Of a stretch of DNA of 64,000 bases, positions 1 to 11,100 are shown piece by piece (within the stretch, counting starts at the first letter, position 1; the number at the start of each line of letters is the position of its first letter). The translations under genes were made by a program, and so were the position numbers. The notes beneath the pieces were generated by a model that ran no database searches, was not told where the DNA came from, and saw nothing but the letters and a program-made list of their open reading frames with translations. The stretch is from Treponema bryantii (GTDB lineage: Bacteria > Spirochaetota > Spirochaetia > Treponematales > Treponemataceae). The DNA lies in NCBI RefSeq assembly GCF_900111035.1, contig NZ_FOFU01000002.1, positions 124,001 to 188,000 of the forward strand. Direction: 5' to 3'.

Positions 1-11
1 ACTTCTGTGCC

Positions 12-40
12 TTGTCAAAACTGAAAAAATCTTTCATAAT
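12..40 (+). promoter_or_regulatory. sigma-70 promoter of the HAD phosphatase gene
   Basis: TTGTCA (12-17) and CATAAT (35-40) are separated by 17 bases and each match the consensus at five of six positions. The start codon at 46 lies only 5 bases after the -10 box and no Shine-Dalgarno sequence is present, so the transcript is probably leaderless. Confidence 0.6.
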
Positions 41-45
41 TTATT

Positions 46-810
46 ATGGAAAATATATCTATCATCTTGTCCGATCTGGACGGAACTCTTTTTCACGACG
101 ATAAATCAATTTCAGATTATTCAAAAGCTATGATTGCAGAAACACAGAAAAAAGGTGTGCTATTCGGCGTATGTACTTCACGTGCCGGAATAAATGCAAT
201 TAAATATCTGGACGGACTTTCTCCGGATATTCTCATTACAAATGGCGGTGGCATTGTAACCTGCAGAGAAAAAATTTATTCCTGTGAGTTCTCCGTTGAA
301 GAAATACGTACTCTTATAGACGCAACTTTTAAGGTCTTTGGACCAGATGCAGTTCTTTCTGTAGACAATGAGTTTGGACTCTACTCAAATTCAAAAGAAG
401 AACTTCCTGATAAATTCTGGGAGTACAATGATTTTTCTGATTTCAATGAACCCTGCATGAAACTTTGTATTGAATCTCTGGACAAGGAAAAAATTGAAAA
501 GGTTGTTTCCAGCATTGGTCTGGACAAAATTGATTATCTTCCATTTTCTGATATTCCATGGTATAAACTCAGTAAAAAGGGTGCAACAAAAGAAAAGGCT
601 ATAGAAGCACTGTGCAGTCATTTAAAAATATCTCCCGCACAGATTGCAGCCTTTGGCGATGATTATAATGACATCGGAATGCTAAAACTCTGCGGCAAAG
701 GCATTGCCATGAAAAACGCAATTCCAGAAGTTCAGAAAATCGCAGATGAAGTTTGTAAATCAAACGAAGCAGATGGCGTTGCAGACTGGATTAAGGAAAA
801 TATTTTATGA
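46..810 (+). CDS. Cof-type HAD-superfamily phosphatase
   Basis: Predicted cytoplasmic haloacid-dehalogenase-like phosphatase of 254 residues, the usual Cof/YidA size, acting on small phosphorylated metabolites. Motif I is DLDGT at residues 10-14, with Asp10 as the predicted nucleophile and Asp12 as the general acid/base. The C-terminal motif GDDYND near residue 205 supplies the Mg-binding acidic residues. A C2-type cap fits between them. The natural substrate cannot be read from sequence; sugar phosphates and flavin or pyridoxal phosphates are typical for the family. The stop codon overlaps the start of the following tyrosine phosphatase in an ATGA junction, so the two are co-transcribed and probably translationally coupled. 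Confidence 0.9.
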   Translation: MENISIILSDLDGTLFHDDKSISDYSKAMIAETQKKGVLFGVCTSRAGINAIKYLDGLSPDILITNGGGIVTCREKIYSCEFSVEEIRTLIDATFKVFGPDAVLSVDNEFGLYSNSKEELPDKFWEYNDFSDFNEPCMKLCIESLDKEKIEKVVSSIGLDKIDYLPFSDIPWYKLSKKGATKEKAIEALCSHLKISPAQIAAFGDDYNDIGMLKLCGKGIAMKNAIPEVQKIADEVCKSNEADGVADWIKENIL

Positions 811-1253
811 TTAAGATTTTATTTGTATGTCACGGCAATATCTGCCGCTCACCAATGGCAGAATTTGTTATGAAAGAACTGGTACGCCGCGCCGGCCGCG
901 AGCACGAATTCTTAATTGAATCAGCCGCTACCAGTCGTGAAGAAATTGGAAACGATATACACTACGGAACCCGGACAAAACTCCGCGAAATGGGTATTCC
1001 ATTCAGCCGCCGTGCTGCCCGTCAGATTACAAATGCTGATTATGATGAGTTTGATTATCTTGTCGCAATGGACGACGAAAACGAATATTACATGAACCGC
1101 TGGTGGGCTCCAGACACTGACCATAAAATAGTACGGCTCTTATCCTTTGCAGGTAAGAGCCGTGACATTGCAGATCCATGGTATACAGGCAACTTTGACC
1201 AGACTTATGAAGATATTCTGGAAGGCTGCACTGCATTCCTGGAAAAATTATAA
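807..1253 (+). CDS. Low-molecular-weight protein tyrosine phosphatase
   Basis: A 148-residue cytoplasmic phosphatase of the LMW-PTP family. The P-loop CHGNICRS at residues 8-15 gives the CX5R signature (nucleophile Cys8, Arg14) and ADPWY near residue 122 supplies the general acid Asp. Family members dephosphorylate phosphotyrosine proteins, often those controlling polysaccharide export, or act on phosphoarginine; no partner kinase is visible here. It overlaps the HAD gene by 4 bases upstream. Its last 6 bases overlap the convergent gltX stop region, leaving no room for a terminator. Confidence 0.93.
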   Translation: MIKILFVCHGNICRSPMAEFVMKELVRRAGREHEFLIESAATSREEIGNDIHYGTRTKLREMGIPFSRRAARQITNADYDEFDYLVAMDDENEYYMNRWWAPDTDHKIVRLLSFAGKSRDIADPWYTGNFDQTYEDILEGCTAFLEKL

Positions 1254-2819
1254 TGTAGCAATAGCTTTCTCAATTCTGGCAAGAGACTTCTCTTCGCCAA
1301 GAACTAAGATAGAACCGATGAGCGGTGGTGAAACACGGCTTCCGGTTACAGCCATTCGGATTGGCATCATAAAGTCGCCAAGTTTAATTCCAAGAGCTTC
1401 TGCCTTAGACTTAGCAAGAGCTTCTGCACCTTCGTGGTCGAGGCTGAAGCACTGGTGAACAAAGTCTTTAGCTGCTTCAAGAACTTCCTTAGTCTTTGCT
1501 GCATCAATCTTCTTTGGAACAAGCTGTTCTACTGGAGGAACTGCAGGTTCTGTAAACATAAAGTGAACCATTTCTGCTGCTTCTGTAAGGAACTTAAGAC
1601 GTTCCTGGATAAGAGGCATAAGTCCCATCAATGTCTTTTCAACATCTTCTGAACTCATGTTCATACTCTTGTCTACGCAGTAAGGCTTTCCGTCTTCGCC
1701 AAGAGCAACGCCAGAGAACTCTGGACCAACATTTGGTTTTGGCTGTGGGTTCTCAGGATTGATTTCGAGAGTTGCATCGCCAGTACCTGTAATAAATGGA
1801 AGAGTCCATTTGTACAGTTCTTCTGTTGAGAGCTGGCGGATATAGTTAGCGTTGAAATATTCAAGCTTCTTGTAGTCGAATACAGCCGGTGCCTTATTGA
1901 GGTGCTCAAGCTTAAATGCCTTTGCAAGTTCTTCCATTGTATAGAATTCTTTTCCTTCTTCGTAAGAACAACCGAGCATAGCAACGTAATTTACGATAGC
2001 CTGTGGAAGATAACCGCGGGCACGGAACTCGTTCAAAGATGTAGAACCGTGGCGCTTAGAAAGTTTCTTTCCATCTGAACCGTTTACCATTGGAAGGTGA
2101 CAGAACTCAGGATGCTCCCAGCCGAAAGCGCGGTACATCTGAACATGCAGTGGAGTAGAAGGAATCCATTCCTGAGCGCGCATTACGTGGCTGATTTTCA
2201 TAAAGTGGTCATCAACAATATTTGCAAGGTGATATGTTGGGAAACCATCAGACTTAAGCAAAACTGGATCTGGAGAAATATCTTCGTTCTTCCAAACGAT
2301 ATCGCCGAGAAGGTGGTCAGAGAATTTTGTTTCTCCTTCCATTGGAACCTTAAGACGGATTACGTATGGCTTACCTGCATCGAGATTAGCCTTTACTTCT
2401 TCCGGAGTAAGGTGACGGCAGTTGCGGTCATAACCTGGAGCCATCTTATTTTCTGTCTGAATCTTGCGGATACGGTCGAGGCGTTCTGCATCACAGAAAC
2501 AGTAGTAAGCCTCTCCCTTTTCTACGAGTTCATAAGCATATTTCTTGTAAAGCTCAAAGCGTTCGCTCTGAACGTAAGGACCGTATTCGCCGCCTTTTGA
2601 ACCGCCTTCATCCCAGTCGATTCCAAGCCATGCCATTGTATCGTAAAGATTTTGAACATATTTTTCATCGTAGCGTGTACGGTCTGTATCTTCGAGACGA
2701 AGGATAAATTTTCCGTTTTGTGAACGTGCAAAAAGATAATTAAAAAGTGCAGTGCGAACACCACCAATGTGCTGCATTCCAGTTGGGGAAGGTGCGTAAC
2801 GAACTCTTACTTCACTCAT
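1248..2819 (-). CDS. gltX: Glutamyl-tRNA synthetase
   Basis: Class I aminoacyl-tRNA synthetase of 523 residues that charges tRNA-Glu with glutamate. The ATP-binding HIGH motif reads HIGG at residues 17-20 after APSPTG, and the KMSKS loop reads KLSKRHG near residue 252. The C-terminal anticodon-binding domain is complete, ending at ATL. The start is preceded by GAGG in its short leader and by a good sigma-70 promoter. Whether it is discriminating or non-discriminating cannot be decided here. It converges on the tyrosine phosphatase gene with a 6-base overlap. Confidence 0.97.
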   Translation of the reverse strand: MSEVRVRYAPSPTGMQHIGGVRTALFNYLFARSQNGKFILRLEDTDRTRYDEKYVQNLYDTMAWLGIDWDEGGSKGGEYGPYVQSERFELYKKYAYELVEKGEAYYCFCDAERLDRIRKIQTENKMAPGYDRNCRHLTPEEVKANLDAGKPYVIRLKVPMEGETKFSDHLLGDIVWKNEDISPDPVLLKSDGFPTYHLANIVDDHFMKISHVMRAQEWIPSTPLHVQMYRAFGWEHPEFCHLPMVNGSDGKKLSKRHGSTSLNEFRARGYLPQAIVNYVAMLGCSYEEGKEFYTMEELAKAFKLEHLNKAPAVFDYKKLEYFNANYIRQLSTEELYKWTLPFITGTGDATLEINPENPQPKPNVGPEFSGVALGEDGKPYCVDKSMNMSSEDVEKTLMGLMPLIQERLKFLTEAAEMVHFMFTEPAVPPVEQLVPKKIDAAKTKEVLEAAKDFVHQCFSLDHEGAEALAKSKAEALGIKLGDFMMPIRMAVTGSRVSPPLIGSILVLGEEKSLARIEKAIATL

Positions 2820-2868
2820 AAAAAACCTCGTTATTTCAAAAAATCAATAATATAGAAAGTAATGATTG

Positions 2869-2897
2869 ATTATAATGATTTTGAAGAGTTGTCTCAA
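2869..2897 (-). promoter_or_regulatory. sigma-70 promoter of gltX
   Basis: On the minus strand TTGAGA (2892-2897) is followed after 17 bases by TATAAT (2869-2874). The promoter lies just past the end of the upstream diguanylate cyclase gene, so gltX can be transcribed on its own. The predicted start is near 2862. Confidence 0.65.
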
Positions 2898-2905
2898 TAG
2901 ATATG

Positions 2906-4282
2906 CTATCGGTGGCGGCGGTCGTGCTTCTTATAATAGGCAGCTTTATCTGAATACATTTGTTCATCTGCACGGCGGAAAACCGACTGCACATCTGAAT
3001 CTTTTCCAGAAGCATAAATTGCATATCCTTTTGAAATGGCAAGAGGAGCTTCTGAATTAAACTCTGTATTTTTTTCATTTGTTTCTGCAACTGCAGAATC
3101 TATAGCCTTAAAAATTTCATCTAATTTTTTATCATCAGATATATCTAATACAGCTGCAAATTCATCTCCACCTATTCTGTAAAGGTTTTCTGAACCAACG
3201 AAGTCTTTTAAAATATCAGAAGCTGTAATAATCAGCATATCACCATAGTCATGGCCAAAACTGTCATTTGCAGGCTTAAGTCCGTTAATGTCAAAAACAG
3301 CAATAGAAAAATCAAGTTCTCTTTCTGCCAGCTGTGCATCAAGTTCTTTAATAATCTCTACATAAGCGTTTCGATTTGCAGCTCCAGTGAGAGCATCTGT
3401 ATAAGCCATTTTATGAGCATCATCAATATACTGCTGAAGTTCGTTCCGTACATATTTCAAACAATTATACAGTTCCTCAAATTCATCTCGTTTTAAAGAC
3501 TGAGAATCCTCCTCATACAGCTTGTAAGAATCATTATATTCAAAAGAATCAGAACGACGACCGGAAGCTATTTTTAATGCATGAGCAAGCTCATCAACTT
3601 CTTCAGTAAGCAGATTCATCTCTATATTGATAAATGATAACCGTCTGTGTAATTTACTGATTACAAGAAATACAATAATGCCACCGGCTAGCAGCGAAAC
3701 AATACAAATAATCAGAACTGTTATAATATGTTCCCTTAGCCGTTTTTCATACCAGTCTGCATCAGCATCAACGGCAATTATTCCACCAACCTTTCCTTTG
3801 GAATTAAAAACCGGAACGTAAGCACTATAGAATCGTCCCCATTTATCTTCATACGGTTCTTTATCAAAAGCCGCAATTCCAAGACTTGCAGAATAAAGAG
3901 CATCTGTATAAACAATCGGCTCACCAAATTCACCCGGGTCAACAGGAGCAGGATCAATAGTAAACGAAAACTGTTTATTTCCCATATCCCGGATTCCATA
4001 AATATAATCAAGTTTAAAGTTATCCTGAAAGGCGCGTAGAATTCCCAGTGAATACTGATACTCAGGAGTATCTTCATCTTCTTTCTGAAGTTTTTCAAGC
4101 ACGTCACCATCAAGGAGAGACGCTGCACTATTCAAAATATCCAGCATACGCCCCTGCATCTGTTGGCGTAAATCATTACGTGACTGAAGAATTAAAATTG
4201 TTCCAAGCGCGCCGTTAACAACCAGTAATAAAATAGAGATAACTAAAACTGATAGTTTTGAGAAACTGGCTCTGGATTTCAT
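2906..4282 (-). CDS. Membrane diguanylate cyclase with extracytoplasmic sensor
   Basis: A 458-residue predicted c-di-GMP synthase. An N-terminal membrane segment (about 11-33), an extracytoplasmic sensor region (about 34-185, Cache-like in length and pattern) and a second membrane segment (about 187-210) are followed by a linker and a GGDEF domain. The active site is RIGGDEFAAV near residue 372, with the substrate-site signature DALTGAANRNAY upstream. No RxxD inhibitory site precedes it, so classical product inhibition is not expected. The start codon directly follows the stop of the upstream EAL gene (TAAATG), so synthesis and degradation enzymes are encoded in one unit. The sensed ligand is unknown. 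Confidence 0.9.
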   Translation of the reverse strand: MKSRASFSKLSVLVISILLLVVNGALGTILILQSRNDLRQQMQGRMLDILNSAASLLDGDVLEKLQKEDEDTPEYQYSLGILRAFQDNFKLDYIYGIRDMGNKQFSFTIDPAPVDPGEFGEPIVYTDALYSASLGIAAFDKEPYEDKWGRFYSAYVPVFNSKGKVGGIIAVDADADWYEKRLREHIITVLIICIVSLLAGGIIVFLVISKLHRRLSFINIEMNLLTEEVDELAHALKIASGRRSDSFEYNDSYKLYEEDSQSLKRDEFEELYNCLKYVRNELQQYIDDAHKMAYTDALTGAANRNAYVEIIKELDAQLAERELDFSIAVFDINGLKPANDSFGHDYGDMLIITASDILKDFVGSENLYRIGGDEFAAVLDISDDKKLDEIFKAIDSAVAETNEKNTEFNSEAPLAISKGYAIYASGKDSDVQSVFRRADEQMYSDKAAYYKKHDRRHR

Positions 4283-5944
4283 TTATTTTGTATCCTTACA
4301 CAAGCTGACAGCAGAATCAAAATCCAGAGGTTTACCCCATACAAAGCCCTGAATAAAATCACACTTGTGCTCTTTCAGAATTTCAAGTTGGTTTTCATTT
4401 TCAACACCTTCTGAAATAACTTCGCAATTCATGATATGGCCCATATAAATTACAGAATCAACCATGTCACACATAACAGGATCTGTTTCAATATTATCAA
4501 TAAGGCTCTTATCAATTTTCAAAAGAGTTACAGGCAGCTTCATAAGCTGAGCAATTGAAGTATAACCGGTTCCAAAATCATCAAGGGCAATCTGAACTCC
4601 AAGACTCTTAAGCGACAGGATATTTTCTACCGTAGTCTCCATAGATTCTGCAAAAGAATATTCAGTAATTTCAATTTCAAGATTTTCTGGAGGGAACTGA
4701 ATTTCATCAATAATCTGTTTAAGTTTCTGTGCAAAATTTTCTGTTCCAATATTCTTTGCCGAAACATTTATTGAAAGAACAAAATCTTTTTTTTCATTTA
4801 CAACAACAGGCTTAAACTCTGTCATAGCACGGCGCAAAACATAATCATCAATAGAAGTGATTAGATTTGTTTTTTCCGCAGCAGGAATAAAATTTGCAGG
4901 ACTAATTATTGAACCGTCCGGCTTTTTACAACGAATAAGAGTTTCAAAACCACGGAGTTTCTTTTCATTTGTAGTAAACTGCGGCTGATATACAAGGTAG
5001 AAATAATTATTCTGCATTGCATCTTTTATAAGAAACTCTGCTTCTTTCTGTTCAAAATCCTGTTTCTTTAATGAATCAGAAAAAAGACACATTTTTTGAT
5101 TCTGTAACTTGCGGGCCTCCATCAGCGCAATTTCTGCATCACGCATAACAGAAGCAGAATCCTTGTAATTATCATTTGAACCAATATGAACAATACCTGC
5201 TGCAAGAGAAACAATACAACTGTTTTTTACAAGCAGATCTTCACCTTCTTTTGGAGGAAGCATCATGACTTCAGAACGGATTACATTTTTGAGTTTTTCT
5301 TCCGGTACAGTTTTTTCATTCAGCAGCATTGCAAAAAGACCGCCGGTAATTCTGAAAAGCATTTCGTTCTCACCAAGCTTACCTTTCAGTTTTTTAGCAG
5401 TATCAACTAAAATAAAATCTGCGGCACGAATTCCATATACATCATTTATATTCTTAAAATCTTCTATCTCAATACATGCAAGATAAAAAGTTTGTTTTAC
5501 GCTGAGTCTTTCATTTACTTCTTTCACATAATAACGTCTGTTTGGTAAGCCTGTAATAAAATCTGTAAGGCTGTTCATAGATGATCTTTTATAGAAGGAA
5601 TAAATGATGATTATTGAAACAAGAGAAACAATATTAGATACAATTCCAGGAAGTGGTGCCAGAGAATGAACGGTAAAAATAGGAATCAGGGCAAGAGCAA
5701 TCGATATGCCCATTATTGTAAAAGCAATTTTGCTGCCCTTCTTAAAATCTATAAATACCATTATGATACAGCACAAAGCATTAACGGCAGCAATAATACC
5801 CTGTAAAGAGACAATCGGAATTGTAAAACTTCCCATCGTCAGAATTCCGGAGTTTCCATTTGTAGTAGCTGAAATACAATAGATACAGAATATTGATAGT
5901 GTTGTAAACAAGGCTAAAAGAAGAGATTTTTTATAGTAAAACAC
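4283..5944 (-). CDS. Membrane protein with degenerate GGDEF and EAL phosphodiesterase domain
   Basis: A 553-residue protein predicted to hydrolyse c-di-GMP. About 120 N-terminal residues form several membrane segments. The GGDEF domain begins at TDFITGLPNRR but the active site reads ITGGLFAML, so cyclase activity should be lost. The EAL domain keeps its catalytic set: ETL in place of EAL, the Asn of NVSAKN, EITE, DDFGTG, KIDKS, EGVE and the Gln of IQGFVWGKPL. It starts at GTG with GGAGG eight bases upstream. It lies in one unit with the downstream diguanylate cyclase, which suggests opposing enzymes under common transcription. Confidence 0.9.
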   Translation of the reverse strand: MFYYKKSLLLALFTTLSIFCIYCISATTNGNSGILTMGSFTIPIVSLQGIIAAVNALCCIIMVFIDFKKGSKIAFTIMGISIALALIPIFTVHSLAPLPGIVSNIVSLVSIIIIYSFYKRSSMNSLTDFITGLPNRRYYVKEVNERLSVKQTFYLACIEIEDFKNINDVYGIRAADFILVDTAKKLKGKLGENEMLFRITGGLFAMLLNEKTVPEEKLKNVIRSEVMMLPPKEGEDLLVKNSCIVSLAAGIVHIGSNDNYKDSASVMRDAEIALMEARKLQNQKMCLFSDSLKKQDFEQKEAEFLIKDAMQNNYFYLVYQPQFTTNEKKLRGFETLIRCKKPDGSIISPANFIPAAEKTNLITSIDDYVLRRAMTEFKPVVVNEKKDFVLSINVSAKNIGTENFAQKLKQIIDEIQFPPENLEIEITEYSFAESMETTVENILSLKSLGVQIALDDFGTGYTSIAQLMKLPVTLLKIDKSLIDNIETDPVMCDMVDSVIYMGHIMNCEVISEGVENENQLEILKEHKCDFIQGFVWGKPLDFDSAVSLCKDTK

Positions 5945-6165
5945 TCAAATATCCTCCAGAATACCTGACGTAATAAATTCTCTCCCCCCATCCTTAAATC
6001 ACAAGTTTACGTCTGAACTTTTCGATATAACATAATTTTATCATGAGCCATTTATATCTGCAAGAAAAAAGGCTGGTCAAAATAATTCTTAACTTATTTT
6101 GAATCATGCCGTATAATATAAAGGATTATTGTTAATAAAAATTTTAACAAAAAACAGGAGATTTT
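5945..6165. other. Divergent control region between the EAL gene and the chemoreceptor
   Basis: A 221-base region between divergent genes. It carries the Shine-Dalgarno of the EAL gene at its left end and the chemoreceptor promoter at 6089-6117. No reading frame or repeat is visible. Confidence 0.5.
6089..6117 (+). promoter_or_regulatory. Promoter of the chemoreceptor gene
   Basis: TTAACT (6089-6094) and TATAAT (6112-6117) are 17 bases apart. The overlapping bases TAAC-N14-GCCG-TATAA also loosely resemble a flagellar sigma-28 promoter, but the fit is imperfect, so sigma-70 is the simpler reading. Confidence 0.55.
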
Positions 6166-8052
6166 ATGAGCTCAAAAAAAACTTACGCTAATGGCATCTA
6201 TGTTCCGTGGTACGGATATTTAATGATTTTCCTTCTATATGCTACACCATTTATGGTAATGACACCAGTTGCTTTAATTACTGGTTTGTTCAGCATGGAT
6301 GACTTTGGACTTGTTTTCGGAGCTCCAATAATCAACTTAATGGTTGCACTTGTCGTAATTGCAGGTGCATGTATGACATTTCTGTTGCGCTATATAATCA
6401 TGAAAGCACAGCTTACTCCAGAAGGAATTAAAAAGTTCAATAAACAGCTTAAACTTGTAGACCTTTTTAATATTGTAATACCAGTTGGTTCCATGATTCT
6501 TATTGGACAGGTTATGGGTATCTATGTACGAAATCATGGCATACATCTTTCTGCATTTAATGGTGGAGAGCCAGGAATCTTCCTTAGTCTTTTGATGCTT
6601 GGTTCTCTTTTTGATGTAAGTCTTTTGTTCTATATTCTTCATATTCGTATTATTGAACCAAAACTCTATGTTATTCCTTTTAATAGCAAAGAGCTCCCTC
6701 TCAATATCATCCAGAGAAACGTTCTTACACTTACATTTGCACTTCTTGGTTGTGTATTCCTGATTATATCTGTTCTTACCCCTGCAAACCTCGCAGCAGG
6801 TCCTTCAGTTGTTTACAAACGAATCCTACCAATTCTGATTTATAGCGTTGCTTACTTTACTGTAGCTACATTACTTCTTGTTGCAGATATTATTCATTGT
6901 CTTAAGCAGATTGCAGCCATTACCTCAGCACTCTCTCAGAAAGATTATACTGTTGCAGATGGTAGACCAACACATCGTAGTGAACTTGGTATCATTATTC
7001 AGGGAATCAATGCATTTAAAGACCAGGCTAGAGATATGCTTCGCGAAATCGATGTTTCAACAAGAAAGACTTCAAATCAGTCTGATGACCTTGTTCACAA
7101 CATGGACCTTACAAAAGAAAACGTTGCAAATATTGTTGAATCACTTTCAAGCATGAAGCAGGAAATTGAAAACCAGTCTGCTGGTGTAGAAGAATCTAAC
7201 TCTTCTATCGAACAGATTATGGGTAATATTCGTGCCCTTAACAATTCTATTGAATCTCAGGCTGCAGGCGTTACACAGTCTTCTGCCGCTGTAGAAGAGA
7301 TGGTTGCTAATATTGCAAGTGTTTCTCAGATTCTTGAAAAGAACAATGTTGTAGTAAACTCTCTTACTGATGCAGCTGATAAAGGTCAGCAGCAGGTTAA
7401 GACAGCCGTTAAAACTGCAGATGCTGTACTCCAGCAGTCAGCAGGTATTCTCCAGGCTTCAAGTATCATTCAGAGCATTGCCAGCCGTACAAACCTCCTT
7501 GCTATGAATGCCGCTATTGAGTCTGCTCATGCCGGTGAAGCTGGTAAGGGATTCGCAGTAGTTGCTGAAGAAATCCGAAAACTTGCTGAACAGTCTGGAG
7601 ATCAGAGTAAAGCTATCGACGAAAACCTCCGCTCTCTTTCTGAAGCTATTGCCGGAATTACAACTGATATCAATCACGTACAGGCAGCATTCGAAAATAT
7701 TTATGAGCTTTCTCAGAAGGTTCGTGAACAGGAAACTGTTATTGCCAACGCAATGGATGAACAGACTGCAGGTAACCAGCAGGTTCTCGAAGCAATGCGC
7801 GCTATCAGTGACACAACTGTAGAAGTAAAGAATGGATCTGCAGAAATGCTCGTTGGTGGTGAACAGGTTATCAAGGAAATGCAGAATCTTTCAGAAGTAA
7901 CAAGAATTATTTCTGATAACATGAATCAGATCAATGACTTCTCTCAGCAGATTTCTGATGCTATTGCAATTACAACAGCTTCTACAAACAGCACTCAGGA
8001 AAATCTCAAGGGACTTATGAAAGAGCTGGATATGTTTAAGCTCGGTAAATAA
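6166..8052 (+). CDS. Methyl-accepting chemotaxis protein with polytopic membrane domain
   Basis: A 628-residue chemoreceptor. Instead of a two-helix periplasmic sensor, residues 1-250 hold about six hydrophobic segments, so it may sense through the membrane or through a membrane partner. A HAMP-like linker leads to a long coiled-coil signalling domain rich in Gln and Glu methylation-type positions. The kinase-contact tip [20 protein letters not shown] and [17 protein letters not shown] lies near residues 445-485. It is a single-gene unit with a strong AGGAG ribosome site, ended by a hairpin terminator. The ligand is unknown. Confidence 0.93.
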   Translation: MSSKKTYANGIYVPWYGYLMIFLLYATPFMVMTPVALITGLFSMDDFGLVFGAPIINLMVALVVIAGACMTFLLRYIIMKAQLTPEGIKKFNKQLKLVDLFNIVIPVGSMILIGQVMGIYVRNHGIHLSAFNGGEPGIFLSLLMLGSLFDVSLLFYILHIRIIEPKLYVIPFNSKELPLNIIQRNVLTLTFALLGCVFLIISVLTPANLAAGPSVVYKRILPILIYSVAYFTVATLLLVADIIHCLKQIAAITSALSQKDYTVADGRPTHRSELGIIIQGINAFKDQARDMLREIDVSTRKTSNQSDDLVHNMDLTKENVANIVESLSSMKQEIENQSAGVEESNSSIEQIMGNIRALNNSIESQAAGVTQSSAAVEEMVANIASVSQILEKNNVVVNSLTDAADKGQQQVKTAVKTADAVLQQSAGILQASSIIQSIASRTNLLAMNAAIESAHAGEAGKGFAVVAEEIRKLAEQSGDQSKAIDENLRSLSEAIAGITTDINHVQAAFENIYELSQKVREQETVIANAMDEQTAGNQQVLEAMRAISDTTVEVKNGSAEMLVGGEQVIKEMQNLSEVTRIISDNMNQINDFSQQISDAIAITTASTNSTQENLKGLMKELDMFKLGK

Positions 8053-8069
8053 GACTCGCCTTTATTAAG

Positions 8070-8100
8070 AAAAACACGGCAGCGCGCCGTGTTTTTTTTT
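8070..8100 (+). terminator. Intrinsic terminator after the chemoreceptor gene
   Basis: The arms ACACGGC and GCCGTGT enclose a 5-base loop and are followed by nine T residues, 18 bases past the stop codon. Confidence 0.9.
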
Positions 8101-8140
8101 GTCTTTTATGTTATACTAAAATCTCCGGGAGCATTAAAAA

Positions 8141-11100
8141 ATGGCTGATTATCATGAATTTCCGGCTGCCCCAGAAGGTACGCCAGTTTCAAATTTCGTA
8201 CATCTTCATGTACACTCTGACTATTCTCTCTTGGACAGTTGTGCCACACTCGACAAGCTTGTTGCAAAGGCAAAAAGTCTTAACATGCCTGCCCTTGCCC
8301 TCACCGATCACGGAAACATGTTCGGTGCGCTCAACTTTGAAAAGCTCTGCCATGTAAACGGAATCAACCCGATTGTAGGTGAAGAATTTTATGTTGCCTA
8401 CGGAAGCCATTATGAAAAAGAAGATGTTCCTTACAGCCATAAAGGAGAAGAAGGAGACCGTCACGCACACTACTTCCACCTTATTCTTCTCTGCGAAAAT
8501 CAGAAGGGCTATGAAAATATGTGCTGGCTTTCCAGCCGCGCCTTTTGTGATGAAAATGCACTTTATTATGGTAAACCACGTATAGATTTTGAACTTCTTG
8601 AACAGTATCACGAAGGAATTATCTGCTGCTCTGCATGTATTCAGGGAGAACTTCCTCAAATGCTTCTTGCAGGAATGGACGCAGAAGCAGAAGAACTTGC
8701 CCTTAAGTATAAAAATCTATTTGGTCCTGATCATTATTATATCGAACTTCAGGACCACGGAATTCCTGAGCAGAAGGTTGTTGCAGAAAAACTGATTGCA
8801 CTTGCTCACAAACTCGACATTCCACTCGTTGTAACAAACGATATTCACTATGTAGAAAAAGAAGATGCCATTGCTCAGGATGCATTGCGCTGTATCGGCT
8901 TTAAAAATCTGCTTCATGAAAAGCATGCCAAAATGGGCGGCGACATGGATCTGGACAACTGGTATTTCAAAACCGAAGCTGAAATGCGCGCCCTGTTCCC
9001 GCAGTGTCCTGAAGCTTACGATAACACAATCAAGATTGCCAACATGTGTAATCTTACAATCAAACAGTATTCAACTCCTGAACTCAAGGAATGTTTGCCG
9101 CGCTTCGAACTCCCTGCCGAGTTCCGAACCCACGGCGACGACTATCAGAGCGACCAGAACGACTATGTAAAATATCTTGTAGAAGAAGGACTTAAAAAAC
9201 GCTACAAGGAAATTACACCGGAAATCCGCGAACGTGCCGACTACGAAATGAACACCATCTTTACAATGGGATTCTCCGGCTACTTCCTTATCGTATGGGA
9301 ATTCATCAACTGGTCTAAATCAACTTATGACAATGTAAACAAAAGGCCAAAGCCATATATCCCGATTGGTCCGGGACGAGGTTCGGGTGCGGGTTCTCTT
9401 GTAGCCTACGCCATGACCATTACAGATATCGACCCATTCAGATATGGTTTGATTTTTGAGCGATTCTTAAACCCAGAACGTGTTTCCATGCCGGATTTCG
9501 ACGTCGACATGGACTTCGACTATCGCCAGGATATCATCCAGCATACCCGCGACCTTTACGGTGACGCAAACGTAGGACACATTGTAACCTTTGGTACCCT
9601 TAAACCTAAGAACTGTATTGCCGATGTTGGCCGTATTTTGAATATTCCACTGTCAGAAGTAAACGAACTCAAAAAATGTATTCCTGATAATCCTAAAGCA
9701 AAACTCAAGGATGCATTCAGTGAGCCTACAGAAAAAATGCCAGATGGCGGTCAGCTGATAAAATACAAAGATGACCCGCGCTATCAGGAACTTTTTGATC
9801 TTGCATTCCGTCTTGAAGGTGTAAAGCGAAACACTGGTCTTCATGCATCAGGAATGGTAATTGGTCTTACTCCGCTTCCAGACTGGGCTCCTGTATTTAA
9901 GGATCCTAAAACAGGTGAAGTTGGTGTTCAGTATACAATGGATATTATTGAGCCTTGTGGGCTCGTAAAGTTCGACTACCTTGGACTCAAAACCCTCTCG
10001 CTTATCCGATATGCAGAAGCAATCATAAATAAACACCGTCCGGAAGGAACTCCGGAATTCATTACCGCCAACGTAAGTGAAACCGACGAGCAGACCTTTG
10101 ACCTTTTTGACCGCGGAGACTCAGTTGCAGTATTCCAGTTTGAATCTCCTGGTATGCAGAAGATTCTCCGTGAATGTAAACCTCGCTGTATCGAAGAGCT
10201 TGTAGCGTTGAACGCGCTTTTCCGCCCGGGTCCACTTGCCTACATTCCAAAATATATTGAAGGAAAATGGCATCCAGAGAAAATTGAATATCCAGACCCT
10301 TCTCTTGAAGATCTTCTGAAAGAAACCTACGGTATCATGGTTTATCAGGAACAGGTAATGAAGGTAGCCCAGATTATTTCAGGCTTCTCTCTTGGTGGTG
10401 CCGATATGCTGCGACGTGCCATGGGTAAGAAAAAACTCGACGTTCTTATGAAAAAGAAGGAAGAGTTTATTGCCGGTGCCGTTAAAAACGGACACACAGA
10501 AGAACACGCCGGCGACATCTTTGAAATCATGATTCCGTTTGCGGGCTACGGATTTAACAAGTCTCACGCTGCCGCTTACTCGGTTCTTGCTTACCGCACA
10601 GGCTGGCTCAAAGCGCATTACCCTGCCGAGTTCATGGCAGCGAACCTTACAAACGAAATCACATCTACAGATGGTCTTCCGTTCTACATTGAAGAAGCGC
10701 GCAAGATGGGAGTTGCAGTAGATGCTCCGGACGTAAACCGCTCTGATATTATCTTTGACGTTGTAGACGGCCGCATTGTCTTTGGTCTTAAAGGAATCAA
10801 GGGAATGGGAGAAGGAGCCGCTGCTGCAATCGTAAAGGAACGCGAAACAAACGGTCCATACAAGAGCTTTATGGACTTTATTATGCGTGTATGTGGTCTT
10901 GTTGAAAAGGATGAAGACGGACGCGAAAAAACTCTTGTAAATAAAAAGGCAATAGAAGTTCTCATAAAAACCGGAGCTTTTGACCATCTGAAAGAAAAAG
11001 ATGGAACCGTCTTAAACCGCCCTACACTTCTGGCAAATATGGATGCCGTTCTTGATTATGTTTCATCTTATCTTGAGGATCAGAGAAAAGGCCAGGGCGA

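Noticed and set aside
6089-6117. A flagellar sigma-28 promoter for the chemoreceptor gene
   Set aside because: The GCCG-TATAA match needs an extra base and the -35 half is poor, while a good sigma-70 TATAAT with correct spacing is present.
10379-10987. A 202-codon minus-strand frame inside dnaE
   Set aside because: It lies wholly within the conserved polymerase gene on the opposite strand and encodes nothing recognisable; codon bias of dnaE explains it.
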